From Ruminiclostridium sp. (GTDB lineage: Bacteria > Bacillota > Clostridia > Oscillospirales > Ruminococcaceae), in the NCBI GenBank assembly GCA_017479645.1, contig JAFVBZ010000072.1, positions 1 to 64,000 of the forward strand: a stretch of DNA of 64,000 bases, given 5' to 3'. The notes under the pieces were generated by a model. That model did not search any database and was not told the DNA's origin. It saw only the letters and a list, made by a program, of their open reading frames with translations. Each line of letters begins with the position of its first letter. The stretch's first letter is position 1. Made by a program: the position numbers and the translations under genes. Below are positions 54,597-62,164 of the stretch, piece by piece.

Positions 54597-54704
54597 ATGG
54601 AAACGTACATAACTGTTGAAACATTGGTTCAAATCGGTATTTATATGTGTGCGTACACGACATTACTCTTTGTATTGTTCGACCATTTTGATAAAAAGAA
54701 ATAA
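54597..54704 (+). CDS. small hydrophobic type I toxin, Hol-Tox-like, unit 2
   Basis: 35 residues: METYITVETLVQ, a membrane helix (IGIYMCAYTTLLFVLF), and a DHFDKKK end. The protein has diverged from unit 1 while the UTRs remain much more alike. The SD AAGGGGG (54580-54587) can pair with CTCCCTT just upstream. 5'-UTR blocks ACAGGAGCAGCC (54535-54546), GGTC and CTCGCTCCC (54564-54572) pair with GGGAGCGAG (54756-54764), GACC and GGCTGCTCTTGT (54775-54786). The CTCGCTCCC/GGGAGCGAG helix is longer than in unit 1, changed on both sides together. Confidence 0.8.
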   Translation: METYITVETLVQIGIYMCAYTTLLFVLFDHFDKKK

Positions 54705-54787
54705 CCGCCCGAGCCTCACAAACTTGGCGGTTAATTCTTAACAGTTAATCAACAAGGGAGCGAGACCGTTTGCCGGCTGCTCTTGTT
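54690..54787 (-). ncRNA. antisense antitoxin RNA 2
   Basis: From the minus-strand promoter (54822-54794) to the hairpin AATTAACCGCC / GGCGGTTATT (54736-54700) with CTTTTTAT tail, about 97 nt, antisense to the 3' UTR and last codons of toxin 2. The loop sequence differs from antisense RNA 1, which may keep the pairs specific. Confidence 0.78.
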
Positions 54788-54793
54788 GCTTAT

Positions 54794-54822
54794 ATTATAA
54801 CACTTTTTCTGTCCCATGTCAA
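54794..54822 (-). promoter_or_regulatory. consensus promoter of antisense RNA 2
   Basis: TTGACA (54822-54817), 17 nt, TATAAT (54799-54794), again overlapping the sense terminator. Confidence 0.9.
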
Positions 54823-54835
54823 GGGACAGTTTTTT
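54809..54835 (+). terminator. terminator of toxin mRNA 2
   Basis: CTGTCCC (54809-54815), 7-nt loop, GGGACAG (54823-54829), then TTTTTT. Confidence 0.88.
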
Positions 54836-54849
54836 ATTTGGCAAAAGTC

Positions 54850-54878
54850 TTGCATTTTTACCGGAAATATGGTATTAT
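54850..54878 (+). promoter_or_regulatory. promoter of structured leader RNA 2
   Basis: TTGCAT (54850-54855), 17 nt, TATTAT (54873-54878). It repeats GGCAAAAGTCTTGCATTTT found at the toxin 2 promoter. Confidence 0.85.
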
Positions 54879-54882
54879 ATTC

Positions 54883-55051
54883 TTGCGACATAAACCGAAT
54901 ATTTTTAACTTATTATGCCTATTTCTATTTATGGTAGAAATACGGGCTTTTTCGTGGCGTAATAAGTTATAATAATTTTGCGTTTCGGTTTGTGTCGCAG
55001 CAATCAAGGCTTGTATTTTTACGGTGCGCAGCCTTGGTGCTGCGCATTTTT
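54883..55051 (+). promoter_or_regulatory. candidate riboswitch-like leader RNA 2
   Basis: P1: TTGCGACATAAACCGA (54883-54898) with TCGGTTTGTGTCGCAGCAA (54985-55003). P2: AACTTATTATG (54907-54917) with CGTAATAAGTT (54958-54968). Hairpin CCTATTTCTA..TAGAAATACGG (54918-54945) followed by ACGGGCTTTTTC, sharing ACGGGCT with copy 1. Antiterminator option: GCAGCAATCAAGGC (54997-55010) with GCCTTGGTGCTGC (55031-55043). Terminator: TGCGCAGC/GCTGCGCA (55025-55046), then TTTTT. The compared stems differ from copy 1 in sequence but keep pairing, which supports a real fold. Confidence 0.8.
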
Positions 55052-55092
55052 GTTTGTGCGGGAAATGGGCGCGCCGTGGAAAGGAAAACAAA

Positions 55093-55599
55093 ATGAATTA
55101 TTGCCCACACTGTGGAAAACCTCTCTCGGAAGAAAGCACTTATTGTCCGAACTGCGGGAAATCGATAGGTTCCGAGGCAGAAACAATACCTAATTATTCA
55201 GAAAACATCGGAGACAGTCAGAGTTCCTCTTTTCTCACCAAAAAGTTCAATCCTCTTACTACCGACGAACCGCTCAAGCCAAAAATCATCTTTTATATTA
55301 TTTTGATTGGACTGTTTTTATGGGGGTGGTTAGGTAGCATTATTGAAAAGCTTTTTAACTTTTCGATGCCTGCGCCTGTGGCATTGGTATTTGTGATTCC
55401 CGCCATTGTATCTATTTTAGTCATGGCAGCGCTGACTTTCGTTCTTTGTTGGAATTTCCTAAAAGACAGATTGGTATTCCCTATTGCAACTTTGTTTATA
55501 TCATTGATATGCAGTACATTTTGCTTCATAGTTATCCCAATTGTCTTTATCAGAATAATTATATCCTACTTAGTGAATAAGAAAAAGCGGAACTCTTGA
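55093..55599 (+). CDS. zinc-ribbon membrane protein
   Basis: 168 residues: an N-terminal zinc ribbon (CPHCGK and CPNCGK, residues 4-22), a Ser-rich linker, and three to four membrane helices (about 65-160). Function unknown. ATG 55093 has a weak SD (AAAGGAAAACAAA). It lies 41 nt after the terminator of leader RNA 2, the same layout as the LRR lipoprotein behind leader RNA 1. AT-rich. Confidence 0.78.
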   Translation: MNYCPHCGKPLSEESTYCPNCGKSIGSEAETIPNYSENIGDSQSSSFLTKKFNPLTTDEPLKPKIIFYIILIGLFLWGWLGSIIEKLFNFSMPAPVALVFVIPAIVSILVMAALTFVLCWNFLKDRLVFPIATLFISLICSTFCFIVIPIVFIRIIISYLVNKKKRNS

Positions 55600-55623
55600 T
55601 AGCTGTGTCAATTAAATAACAAA

Positions 55624-55663
55624 TCAAGCCCCGTGAGCATCAAAACTCACGGGGCTTGATTTT
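55624..55663. terminator. bidirectional terminator
   Basis: TCAAGCCCCGTGAG and CTCACGGGGCTTGA, 14-bp stem, between the zinc-ribbon gene and brnA. The same loop and stem recur at 56346-56373. Confidence 0.92.
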
Positions 55664-55976
55664 ACAGACTTTTCCGACGGGACTCCGGGTCATTGAGCGC
55701 GTTCTCGATGATACGGCTCAGAATGGACGTATAGCCTTTGCCGAGGGATTTTGCTTTTGCGAGTGCAGACGGAGACAGCCGCAGGGTAACGGATTGCTTG
55801 TTGCGTTCGGCTTTTCTTTCCTCTGTTATACGCTTCATTTCCCGCAATTCTTCCAAAGAATAAGCCGGGGAATCTTCGTCCGGTCTGGGCTCAATATCCT
55901 TTAAAGCCTCTATTTCTGCGCGCTCTTCATCGGTCAGCGGTTCCATCATTTCTGCGTATGTTTTTCTAATTGTCAT
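55662..55976 (-). CDS. brnA: BrnA-type antitoxin
   Basis: 104 residues: acidic N-terminal part, then a C-terminal ribbon-helix-helix-like region (SVTLRLSPSALAKAKSLGKG then YTSILSRIIENAL). BrnA neutralises the BrnT RNase and represses the operon. It overlaps the brnT stop by 11 nt. The toxin-first order is normal for brnTA. Confidence 0.88.
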   Translation of the reverse strand: MTIRKTYAEMMEPLTDEERAEIEALKDIEPRPDEDSPAYSLEELREMKRITEERKAERNKQSVTLRLSPSALAKAKSLGKGYTSILSRIIENALNDPESRRKSL

Positions 55977-56262
55977 AGTAAAACTCCCTTTCTTCTCTTG
56001 TGGCTTTTCTTGCCGATATTAGTCTTACAGCGTTTTCGCGTTCAGTGTAAATAACTGTTATAATCATAAGTTTGCCGTCTACGGATCCAATTGTAAGATA
56101 TCTGTCCTCATTTGCCGAGTGCTTGCTGTCAAATACTTCCACTCTGTTTTCATCTTTGAACACTTTTATCGCAGCGGTAAAGCCGATTTTATGTTTCTGC
56201 CTGTTTATCTGTTCCTTGTTTTCGTCCCATTCAAAAGTTATCCCGTCCTGTATGACTTTCAA
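55966..56262 (-). CDS. brnT: BrnT-type ribonuclease toxin
   Basis: 98 residues, BrnT family: FEWDENKEQINRQKHKIGF at the start, then EVFDSKHSANEDRYLTIG, and the conserved end AVRLISARKATREEREFY. BrnT is a RelE-like RNase. It starts with TTG (56262), with GGGGGA 7 nt upstream. Confidence 0.9.
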   Translation of the reverse strand: MKVIQDGITFEWDENKEQINRQKHKIGFTAAIKVFKDENRVEVFDSKHSANEDRYLTIGSVDGKLMIITVIYTERENAVRLISARKATREEREFYYDN

Positions 56263-56291
56263 ATTGCCGTCCCCCTTGATGTCTTTATTAT

Positions 56292-56324
56292 ATTATAGCA
56301 TATTGTATTGCAAATTGCAATACA
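56292..56324 (-). promoter_or_regulatory. brnTA promoter with palindromic operator
   Basis: TTGCAA (56320-56315), 17 nt, TATAAT (56297-56292) on the minus strand. A perfect 21-bp palindrome, two TGTATTGCAA arms around one A (56304-56324), covers the -35, a natural site for BrnA autoregulation. Confidence 0.85.
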
Positions 56325-56345
56325 TTTTTGGTTTTTTATGAAAAT

Positions 56346-56380
56346 ACCCCGTGAGCATCAAAACTCACGGGGCTGTCATT
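56346..56380 (-). terminator. terminator of the GH36 gene
   Basis: CCCCGTGAG and CTCACGGGG stem with TATTTTC on the minus strand, beyond repeat copy E. The hairpin matches 55624-55663. Confidence 0.8.
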
Positions 56381-56403
56381 TTATAATCTATTTGCAGACT
56401 CTC

Positions 56404-56493
56404 ACATTTCCGTATTACGGGACTAAGTTTAGGATCCAGCCCTTTTTAAAGGGCTGGCGGGTCCGGGCAGAGCCCGGGTCTCAAAAAATTCTC
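56404..56493 (-). repeat. dispersed repeat family 1, copy E
   Basis: TTACGGGACTAAGTTTAGGA, palindrome AGCCCTTTTTAAAGGGCT, GGGCAGAGCCC and CTCTTAAATCTC directly at the GH36 stop. Confidence 0.85.
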
Positions 56494-58686
56494 TTAAATC
56501 TCCTTGAAATACGCGATATAACTCTGGAAATCTCCCCACATATTGGGGATATCAAAGCCGTTATTCATCAGAAACGCTCCGGAGAACACCTTTCCGGACT
56601 CCTCATGCTTGTAGTACTTCGACTTGTCGAGCCCTTTCAGCTTTACGCGGTGCAGGAAAACGCTCGGTTCTTTCAGCACAGTCACATATTCAAGCAGAGT
56701 CTCGCTCTTGTCCTTTGATACGAACTGCCATGCGTCGAAGCGGTCATTTGCGAACGGATCGCCGATGCGGTAATAGTCGCCGGTGCGCACAAGGGGATTG
56801 TACTTGTTGAATTCGGCAATCTGCTCCTTTATCGCAGCCTTGTCATCATCGCTTATGCGGGTGACATCAAGCTCGTAGCCGAATGTACCTACCATTGCCA
56901 CATGACCGCGTGTTCTGAACGGCGTGATCCTGCCGACGCAGTGGTTCGGGCTGTCGGAGACATGGGCTCCGAAGCAGGAGCAGGGATAGCACATAGATGT
57001 ACCGTACTGTATCTTGAGGCGCTCGATAGCGTCGGTGTCGTCGCTCGTCCATATCTGCGGAGAGTAGTAGAGCATACCCGCGTCAAATCTCGAACCGCCG
57101 CCTGCACAGTTCTCCAGCAGCAGATCGGGGAAGTCGGTGAGCAGGCGCTCCTGCATCTCGTACACGCCGAGAACGTAGCGGTGCCAGATCTCGCGCTGTC
57201 TTTCCGGCGGGAATATCTCGTTGCCGACTTCGCAGAGCTGGCGGTTCATATCCCACTTTACATACTCTATGTTCGCGGAAGAGAGTATCTCGTGCATACG
57301 TCCGTAGATATAGTCGCGTATCTCTTTGCGTGAGAAGTCGAGAACGAGCTGGGAACGGGCTGTGGTGCGGGGTCTGCCCTCGATATGCAGGCACCAGTCG
57401 GGGTGAGCCTTGTATAGTTCGCTGTCCGGGCTTATCATTTCCGGCTCGAACCATATACCGAATTTCAGCCCTATCTTGTTCACTTCATCAACAAGATACT
57501 TCAGTCCGCCCTTTATCTTCTCCTCGTTCACGAACCAGTCTCCGAGCGAGGAACGGTCATCGTTCCTGTGTCCGAACCAGCCGTCGTCCATTACCAGCAT
57601 TTCGATGCCGGCTTTCTTTGCTTCTCTTGCAATGTCAAGCAGCTTCTCTGTATCGAAGTTGAAATACGTCGCTTCCCAGTTGTTGATAAGTATCGGTCTG
57701 CGGATATCCTTCCACTTGCCGCGTATAAGATTGCTGCGCATTACGTCGTGGAAGCTGCGGGACATCTTTCCGAGTCCTTCCGCAGAGTAGGTCATAATGA
57801 CTTCGGGAGCCTGGAATTCCTCGCCGGGCTCAAGGTGCCATGAGAAGTCGTAGGGGTTCTCGCCCATTACTATACGGGTCTTTTCGTACTGATTGACCTC
57901 TGCCATTGCAAGGAACGAGCCTGACCAGCACAGCGCAAAGCCGTAGCATTCGCCGTAATCCTCGGTGGCGGTGTGATCGCATATCGCGATGAAGTTGTTA
58001 TGCGCATGGCTTGTGGAGCCGCGGTTGGAGTCGATCGACTGCTTGCCGAAGCGCAGAGGGAAGCGCTGAACATGGCGTTCTCTTGCCCATGTGCCGTACA
58101 GCGTTATCATATCGTAGTCCATTCTGTCAAGCTCTACGCAGCAGGACAGAAGTCTCTGGAGTTCAAGAGGATCGCTGCCCTTATTGGTGACCTTGACGGA
58201 GCGGGTGATGATATCCACTTTCTCGAAAACGCTGTACTGCAGGATTATCTCAAGTCCGGTGTGGGGATCCTCGCAGATAAGATCGAGAGATGTCACCTCA
58301 TCGTCGCTGTTGGCAAATGTTGCCGGAAGTCCGGGGAGCTTTTTCTTGCCCTTGTAGATCTCATGGCTCTTGTAGTAGATCTCACAGGCAGTCATACCGA
58401 GTTTGTCCTTTACCTGCATACACGGCTCGCGGAAATCCGCAACTCCGCTTGTGGAATACTCTATTGCCGCGCAGTCGAAGGAATGCGGTCCCATAGCGTC
58501 ATGTACGGCGGGAACAAAGGGCTCGCCGTTCGGGATACGCAGGTTGTAGGTAAGATCAGTCTCCGGAACTGTCGCACCGTAGTAGAGGTGCAGCAGGTTC
58601 CTGCTCTCGGTGATATGGAACGCGTAGCTTGACGCAGGAGTGTCGAGCTTGAATACGCGGGCTTTTTCGTTGTAGATTATTGGCAT
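56494..58686 (-). CDS. GH36 alpha-galactosidase
   Basis: 730 residues, typical for bacterial GH36. N-terminal beta-sandwich (about 1-320), TIM barrel (about 330-640) with nucleophile in YVKWDMNRQ and acid/base in WTSDDTDAIERL, and a C-terminal beta domain. No signal peptide, so cytoplasmic, acting on imported raffinose-type or melibiose-type galactosides. Start ATG 58686 follows AAAGGAAA; 58740 is too long. No sugar transporter is adjacent. Confidence 0.95.
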   Translation of the reverse strand: MPIIYNEKARVFKLDTPASSYAFHITESRNLLHLYYGATVPETDLTYNLRIPNGEPFVPAVHDAMGPHSFDCAAIEYSTSGVADFREPCMQVKDKLGMTACEIYYKSHEIYKGKKKLPGLPATFANSDDEVTSLDLICEDPHTGLEIILQYSVFEKVDIITRSVKVTNKGSDPLELQRLLSCCVELDRMDYDMITLYGTWARERHVQRFPLRFGKQSIDSNRGSTSHAHNNFIAICDHTATEDYGECYGFALCWSGSFLAMAEVNQYEKTRIVMGENPYDFSWHLEPGEEFQAPEVIMTYSAEGLGKMSRSFHDVMRSNLIRGKWKDIRRPILINNWEATYFNFDTEKLLDIAREAKKAGIEMLVMDDGWFGHRNDDRSSLGDWFVNEEKIKGGLKYLVDEVNKIGLKFGIWFEPEMISPDSELYKAHPDWCLHIEGRPRTTARSQLVLDFSRKEIRDYIYGRMHEILSSANIEYVKWDMNRQLCEVGNEIFPPERQREIWHRYVLGVYEMQERLLTDFPDLLLENCAGGGSRFDAGMLYYSPQIWTSDDTDAIERLKIQYGTSMCYPCSCFGAHVSDSPNHCVGRITPFRTRGHVAMVGTFGYELDVTRISDDDKAAIKEQIAEFNKYNPLVRTGDYYRIGDPFANDRFDAWQFVSKDKSETLLEYVTVLKEPSVFLHRVKLKGLDKSKYYKHEESGKVFSGAFLMNNGFDIPNMWGDFQSYIAYFKEI

Positions 58687-58746
58687 GTTTTTTTCCTTTC
58701 GTTTTATCTTTTTCCGATCATATCCGGAAGTACAGCGCAAAGGCGC

Positions 58747-59616
58747 TTAAAGCACAGGTTCGTTGCCTTCATTATGGACTTCCTTGGTATGCAGGGCAAA
58801 CACCGTCACGAAGTACAGTATCACTGAAATCACGATCGCCGTCCCGAAGCTTACTGCGACATTCAGCGATGAAAGGTCATTCGATGTTCCTGCCGCGTCG
58901 AGCGTTGACAGAAGCACGCTTCCGGATCTGCCGGAAGCTCTTGCCGCCGCGAGAGATATTGAGCTGAGCGCGAGGGGATTGAACCGGTCAACCCGGAACA
59001 TCGCAAGTATCGTGGGCAGGAACATCTGCATCGCTATAACGATGACCACAGCGGCATTCGACTTTCCGGTGCTGAGCCCCACACAGAACTGGAGGGCAGT
59101 GCAGAAAGCCAGGAAAACTCCGGTGGCAAACGCGGACAGCATTATCATACTCCAGTCCAGTCCGCCGGGGAACATAGCCGCCGAAACTGCGGCTCCAAGA
59201 ACGACAGCGAGGAACGATACCGCGAATATGGAGAGCGGGTAGATGATGAACTTCGGGAGAACATATCTTTCCGGCGATATCCCTGCGCACTGCGGTATTA
59301 TTACCGAGCGCTTCTTCTGTTCGCCGCCCGCGGCAGCCTTGAAAATGAAAAGTATTATTATCGCGCCTATACCGCATATATACTCTGAATTATACACTGT
59401 GATATCCGATGCGGAAAAGCTCGAAAACTCCTCTGCCAGTTCGGAGTAAGACCCGTCCGGCATAGCTTCCTTCATCATCTGCATCATCTGCGAGGTCATG
59501 CCGAACATCAGCGGTGACATCACAGCCAGCGCTATCATAACGATCACCAGAGTTATAAGTCTTCCGCCGCGCATATAGAACAGCAGTTCTTTTCTGAATC
59601 CGTTTATCAACGCCAA
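58747..59616 (-). CDS. ABC transporter permease
   Basis: 289 residues with about six membrane helices; an ABC-2 type permease layout (N-terminal helix, large loop, five helices). It overlaps the ATPase gene by 10 nt and forms an exporter with it. Substrate unknown. Confidence 0.85.
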   Translation of the reverse strand: MALINGFRKELLFYMRGGRLITLVIVMIALAVMSPLMFGMTSQMMQMMKEAMPDGSYSELAEEFSSFSASDITVYNSEYICGIGAIIILFIFKAAAGGEQKKRSVIIPQCAGISPERYVLPKFIIYPLSIFAVSFLAVVLGAAVSAAMFPGGLDWSMIMLSAFATGVFLAFCTALQFCVGLSTGKSNAAVVIVIAMQMFLPTILAMFRVDRFNPLALSSISLAAARASGRSGSVLLSTLDAAGTSNDLSSLNVAVSFGTAIVISVILYFVTVFALHTKEVHNEGNEPVL

Positions 59617-60515
59617 TGACCTCCCACCATACTGAGATACACCTGTTCGAGAGTGGGGCGGGAAAGCTTTATTCCCGAAACCGGCACGTTGTTGTCCGCA
59701 AGTATCTTCATAGCGGCAAGCATGCCTTCTTCCCCATTCCCGGTCTCGGCGATAATAAGTCCGGTCTTTTCCATGTAATCGACTTTTTTCGCAAAATCAG
59801 CGTTCTTTATCAGCACTTCAACAGCAGGGTCAGGACGCGGAAGCTGTATTTCAATGCTGTCCAGGCCATAGCTTGCGAGGATATCCCCGATACTTCCCTC
59901 CGCGGCAAGTCTGCCGTCATTCATTATCCCGACGCGGTTTGCCACGCGCTCAACATCGCTCAGTATGTGGGTGCAGAGAAGTATGGTGCAGCCGGTCTCG
60001 GATAGTGTGCGGATTATGCTCATTACCTCCGCGCGTCCCTCCGGGTCGAGCGCCGAGGTCGGCTCGTCGAGTATCAGCAGATCGGGCTTGTTCATTATCG
60101 CCGCGGCTATGCCGAGACGCTGGTTCATACCGCGGGAGTAGCCTTTTATGCGCCTTTTCGCGTCCTCGGTCATTCCTGTAAGTGCGAGAACGGCGGCGAT
60201 ACGCTTTTTTACATCTCCATCGTATTTTGCGCAGTACGCTATATAGCCGAGATACTCATACCCGTTCATGTAATCGTACATTGACGGCGTTTCCGGCAGA
60301 TAACCTATCTTTATATTGTTCGTCCCGTCCTCGCCGAGGATTATCTCCCCGTCGTCCTTCGGGATTATATTGCAGATGATGCTCATTGTCGTGGTCTTTC
60401 CGCAGCCGTTCCTGCCGAGAAAGCCATAGACATCACCCTTGTTTATCTTCATATAAAGCCCGTTGAGGACGTTGAATTTCTTGTAGCTTTTATGAAGGTC
60501 CTTGATTTCAAGCAA
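59607..60515 (-). CDS. ABC transporter ATP-binding protein
   Basis: About 302 residues. Walker A LGRNGCGKTT, signature YSRGMNQRLGIAA (LSGGQ-like), Walker B LLILDEPTSALDP, H-loop THILSD, and a C-terminal extension with THE exporter-type EVLIKNADFAKKVDYMEK region. TTG 60515 is preferred because GGGGG lies 7 nt upstream; TTG 60533 is the alternative. It is downstream of the Cys-rich gene. Confidence 0.9.
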   Translation of the reverse strand: MLEIKDLHKSYKKFNVLNGLYMKINKGDVYGFLGRNGCGKTTTMSIICNIIPKDDGEIILGEDGTNNIKIGYLPETPSMYDYMNGYEYLGYIAYCAKYDGDVKKRIAAVLALTGMTEDAKRRIKGYSRGMNQRLGIAAAIMNKPDLLILDEPTSALDPEGRAEVMSIIRTLSETGCTILLCTHILSDVERVANRVGIMNDGRLAAEGSIGDILASYGLDSIEIQLPRPDPAVEVLIKNADFAKKVDYMEKTGLIIAETGNGEEGMLAAMKILADNNVPVSGIKLSRPTLEQVYLSMVGGHWR

Positions 60516-60536
60516 GCTCCTGCCCCCTATCAACCG

Positions 60537-61241
60537 TCACTTTACTCTTGGTTTTCTTCCGGTAAGGAACTCCACCGAGCGTTCTATCGAGCTTCTTACA
60601 TGCTCCATTTCCGGCTTATGCAGATTACCGGCGTTACGGTAGTCGAAGCTGTTGCAGAAGTCGTTGACATCAGCGTTGAGCTGCTTTACATACTCCTCCA
60701 CAAGCGTATCGAGATCCTTCCGGAATGACGAAAGCTCACCCTTCTGCAGCTTTTCTTCCGCTTTCTGATTCAGCATATTGTAATGCGGCACACAGACATA
60801 TTCCTGCGCCTTGAACAGTTTCTTGAACTTTTCGTCCTTCGAGTACATCGTGAAGAACGTTTCAAGCATGTGGTCTATGCCCCACTGTACCTTACTGCAC
60901 ACAAAGCAGGACTCTTCAATACCCGCCGACTTCTTCGCCTTGGCATTCTTTGAGAAGAAAATGCTCTTTTTCTCAAATATATTATGTCTTGCATTTTCAA
61001 GATAGCTGTTGAGCATAAGGGCGAGGGAAAGGCGGTTGTTCTGCTGCATCAGCATCTCGAAATGGGTGTGGCAGAAGCCCAGCTCATTTGTCTCCATACG
61101 AACGTCCGGCTCCATCATAGCCGCGCCCATGATGTATTCGCAGATATGCTGCTCGACCGTATCTCTCATACGGCAGAAGGGGCAGCCTTCTTTAGGCTCG
61201 AAGACTTCGTTTATCGGTATCGTTAAAATACTTTCTCTCAT
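60537..61241 (-). CDS. Cys-rich DUF6062-like protein
   Basis: About 235 residues, soluble and helical, with paired Cys/His clusters GCPFCRM, GFCHTHFEM, CFVC and CVPHY that could bind metal or form disulfides. I place it in the DUF6062 group by this pattern; function unknown. ATG 61241 follows GAGGT by 5 nt. It is the first gene of an operon with the ABC exporter. Confidence 0.7.
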   Translation of the reverse strand: MRESILTIPINEVFEPKEGCPFCRMRDTVEQHICEYIMGAAMMEPDVRMETNELGFCHTHFEMLMQQNNRLSLALMLNSYLENARHNIFEKKSIFFSKNAKAKKSAGIEESCFVCSKVQWGIDHMLETFFTMYSKDEKFKKLFKAQEYVCVPHYNMLNQKAEEKLQKGELSSFRKDLDTLVEEYVKQLNADVNDFCNSFDYRNAGNLHKPEMEHVRSSIERSVEFLTGRKPRVK

Positions 61242-61256
61242 TTCAAACCTCACTTT

Positions 61257-61497
61257 GTCAATTCACAATGCACAATGCACAATTTTTGTCAATGCACAAT
61301 GCACAATTCACAATGCACAATTTATGTTGCGGCTGCGCCGCATATCTGAATTGTGACAAAGCGGCGGGTTATGTGTCACAATTTCAACAAATGCTGTAAC
61401 TGGAATATATTCTTTCGATTCTCGTCACGATTCAGATTCGTCTGCCGCAGGCAGACACCACAATTGTGAATTGTGCATTGTGAATTGTGCATTTATC
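61257..61497. repeat. family 2 repeat, double copy in inverse orientation
   Basis: Left end: tandem AATGCACAATT-type units, GCGGCTGCGCCGC hairpin, CATATCTGAATTGTGAC. Right end: CGTCACGATTCAG, TGCCGCAGGCA hairpin, ACAATTGTGAATTGTGCA units. The two copies face each other around a unique about 60 nt core, making a complete element with inverted ends between ung and the Cys-rich gene. Confidence 0.8.
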
Positions 61498-62161
61498 AGA
61501 GAATCCAGTCTATCGGCTCTATGCCTTTGCTTTCGAGGAAAGCGTTGCATTTCGAGAAATGACGGCAGCCGAAGAAGCCGTAATGCGCGGAGAGCGGGGA
61601 GGGGTGCGGGGCGGTGAGGATACAATGCTGCGGATTCGTGATAAGCGGCACTTTCGTTTTTGCGTTGCCGCCCCAGAGAATGAATACCACGGGCTGTTCA
61701 CGTTCGTTGAGCAGCGAGATCACACGGTCTGTGAATATCTCCCAGCCCTTGCCCTTGTGGCTGTTAGCCTGACCCTGGCGCACGGTCAGCGATGTGTTCA
61801 GCAGCAGAACGCCCTGCCTTGCCCAGTTTGTGAGATCTCCGGTCTGCGGTATCGGGATACCGAGATCGGAGTTCAGCTCCTTGTATATGTTTTTCAGCGA
61901 CGGAGGCGGTTCTACTCCCGGTCTTACCGAAAATGCAAGTCCGTGCGCCTGTCCCGGCTCATGGTAGGGATCCTGACCGAGTATAACAGCTTTTACCCGG
62001 CTGTATGGCGTAAAGCGCAGCGCGTTGAAGATGTCATACATATCTGGGTAGATAGTGAAGCTCTTGTACTCGCTTTTGAGAAATTCCCGGAGCTGCAGGT
62101 AGTAGGGCTTGCCGAATTCCCCTTCGAGCAGCCCGTCCCAGTCGTTTCCGATGTTTACCAC
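61496..62161 (-). CDS. ung: uracil-DNA glycosylase
   Basis: 221 residues, family 1 UDG. Catalytic [13 protein letters not shown], substrate Asn in LLLNTSLTV and the DNA-intercalation loop [11 protein letters not shown] are intact. It removes uracil from DNA. It lies 3 nt after the cyclophilin stop. Confidence 0.97.
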   Translation of the reverse strand: MVNIGNDWDGLLEGEFGKPYYLQLREFLKSEYKSFTIYPDMYDIFNALRFTPYSRVKAVILGQDPYHEPGQAHGLAFSVRPGVEPPPSLKNIYKELNSDLGIPIPQTGDLTNWARQGVLLLNTSLTVRQGQANSHKGKGWEIFTDRVISLLNEREQPVVFILWGGNAKTKVPLITNPQHCILTAPHPSPLSAHYGFFGCRHFSKCNAFLESKGIEPIDWIL

Positions 62162-62164
62162 AGC

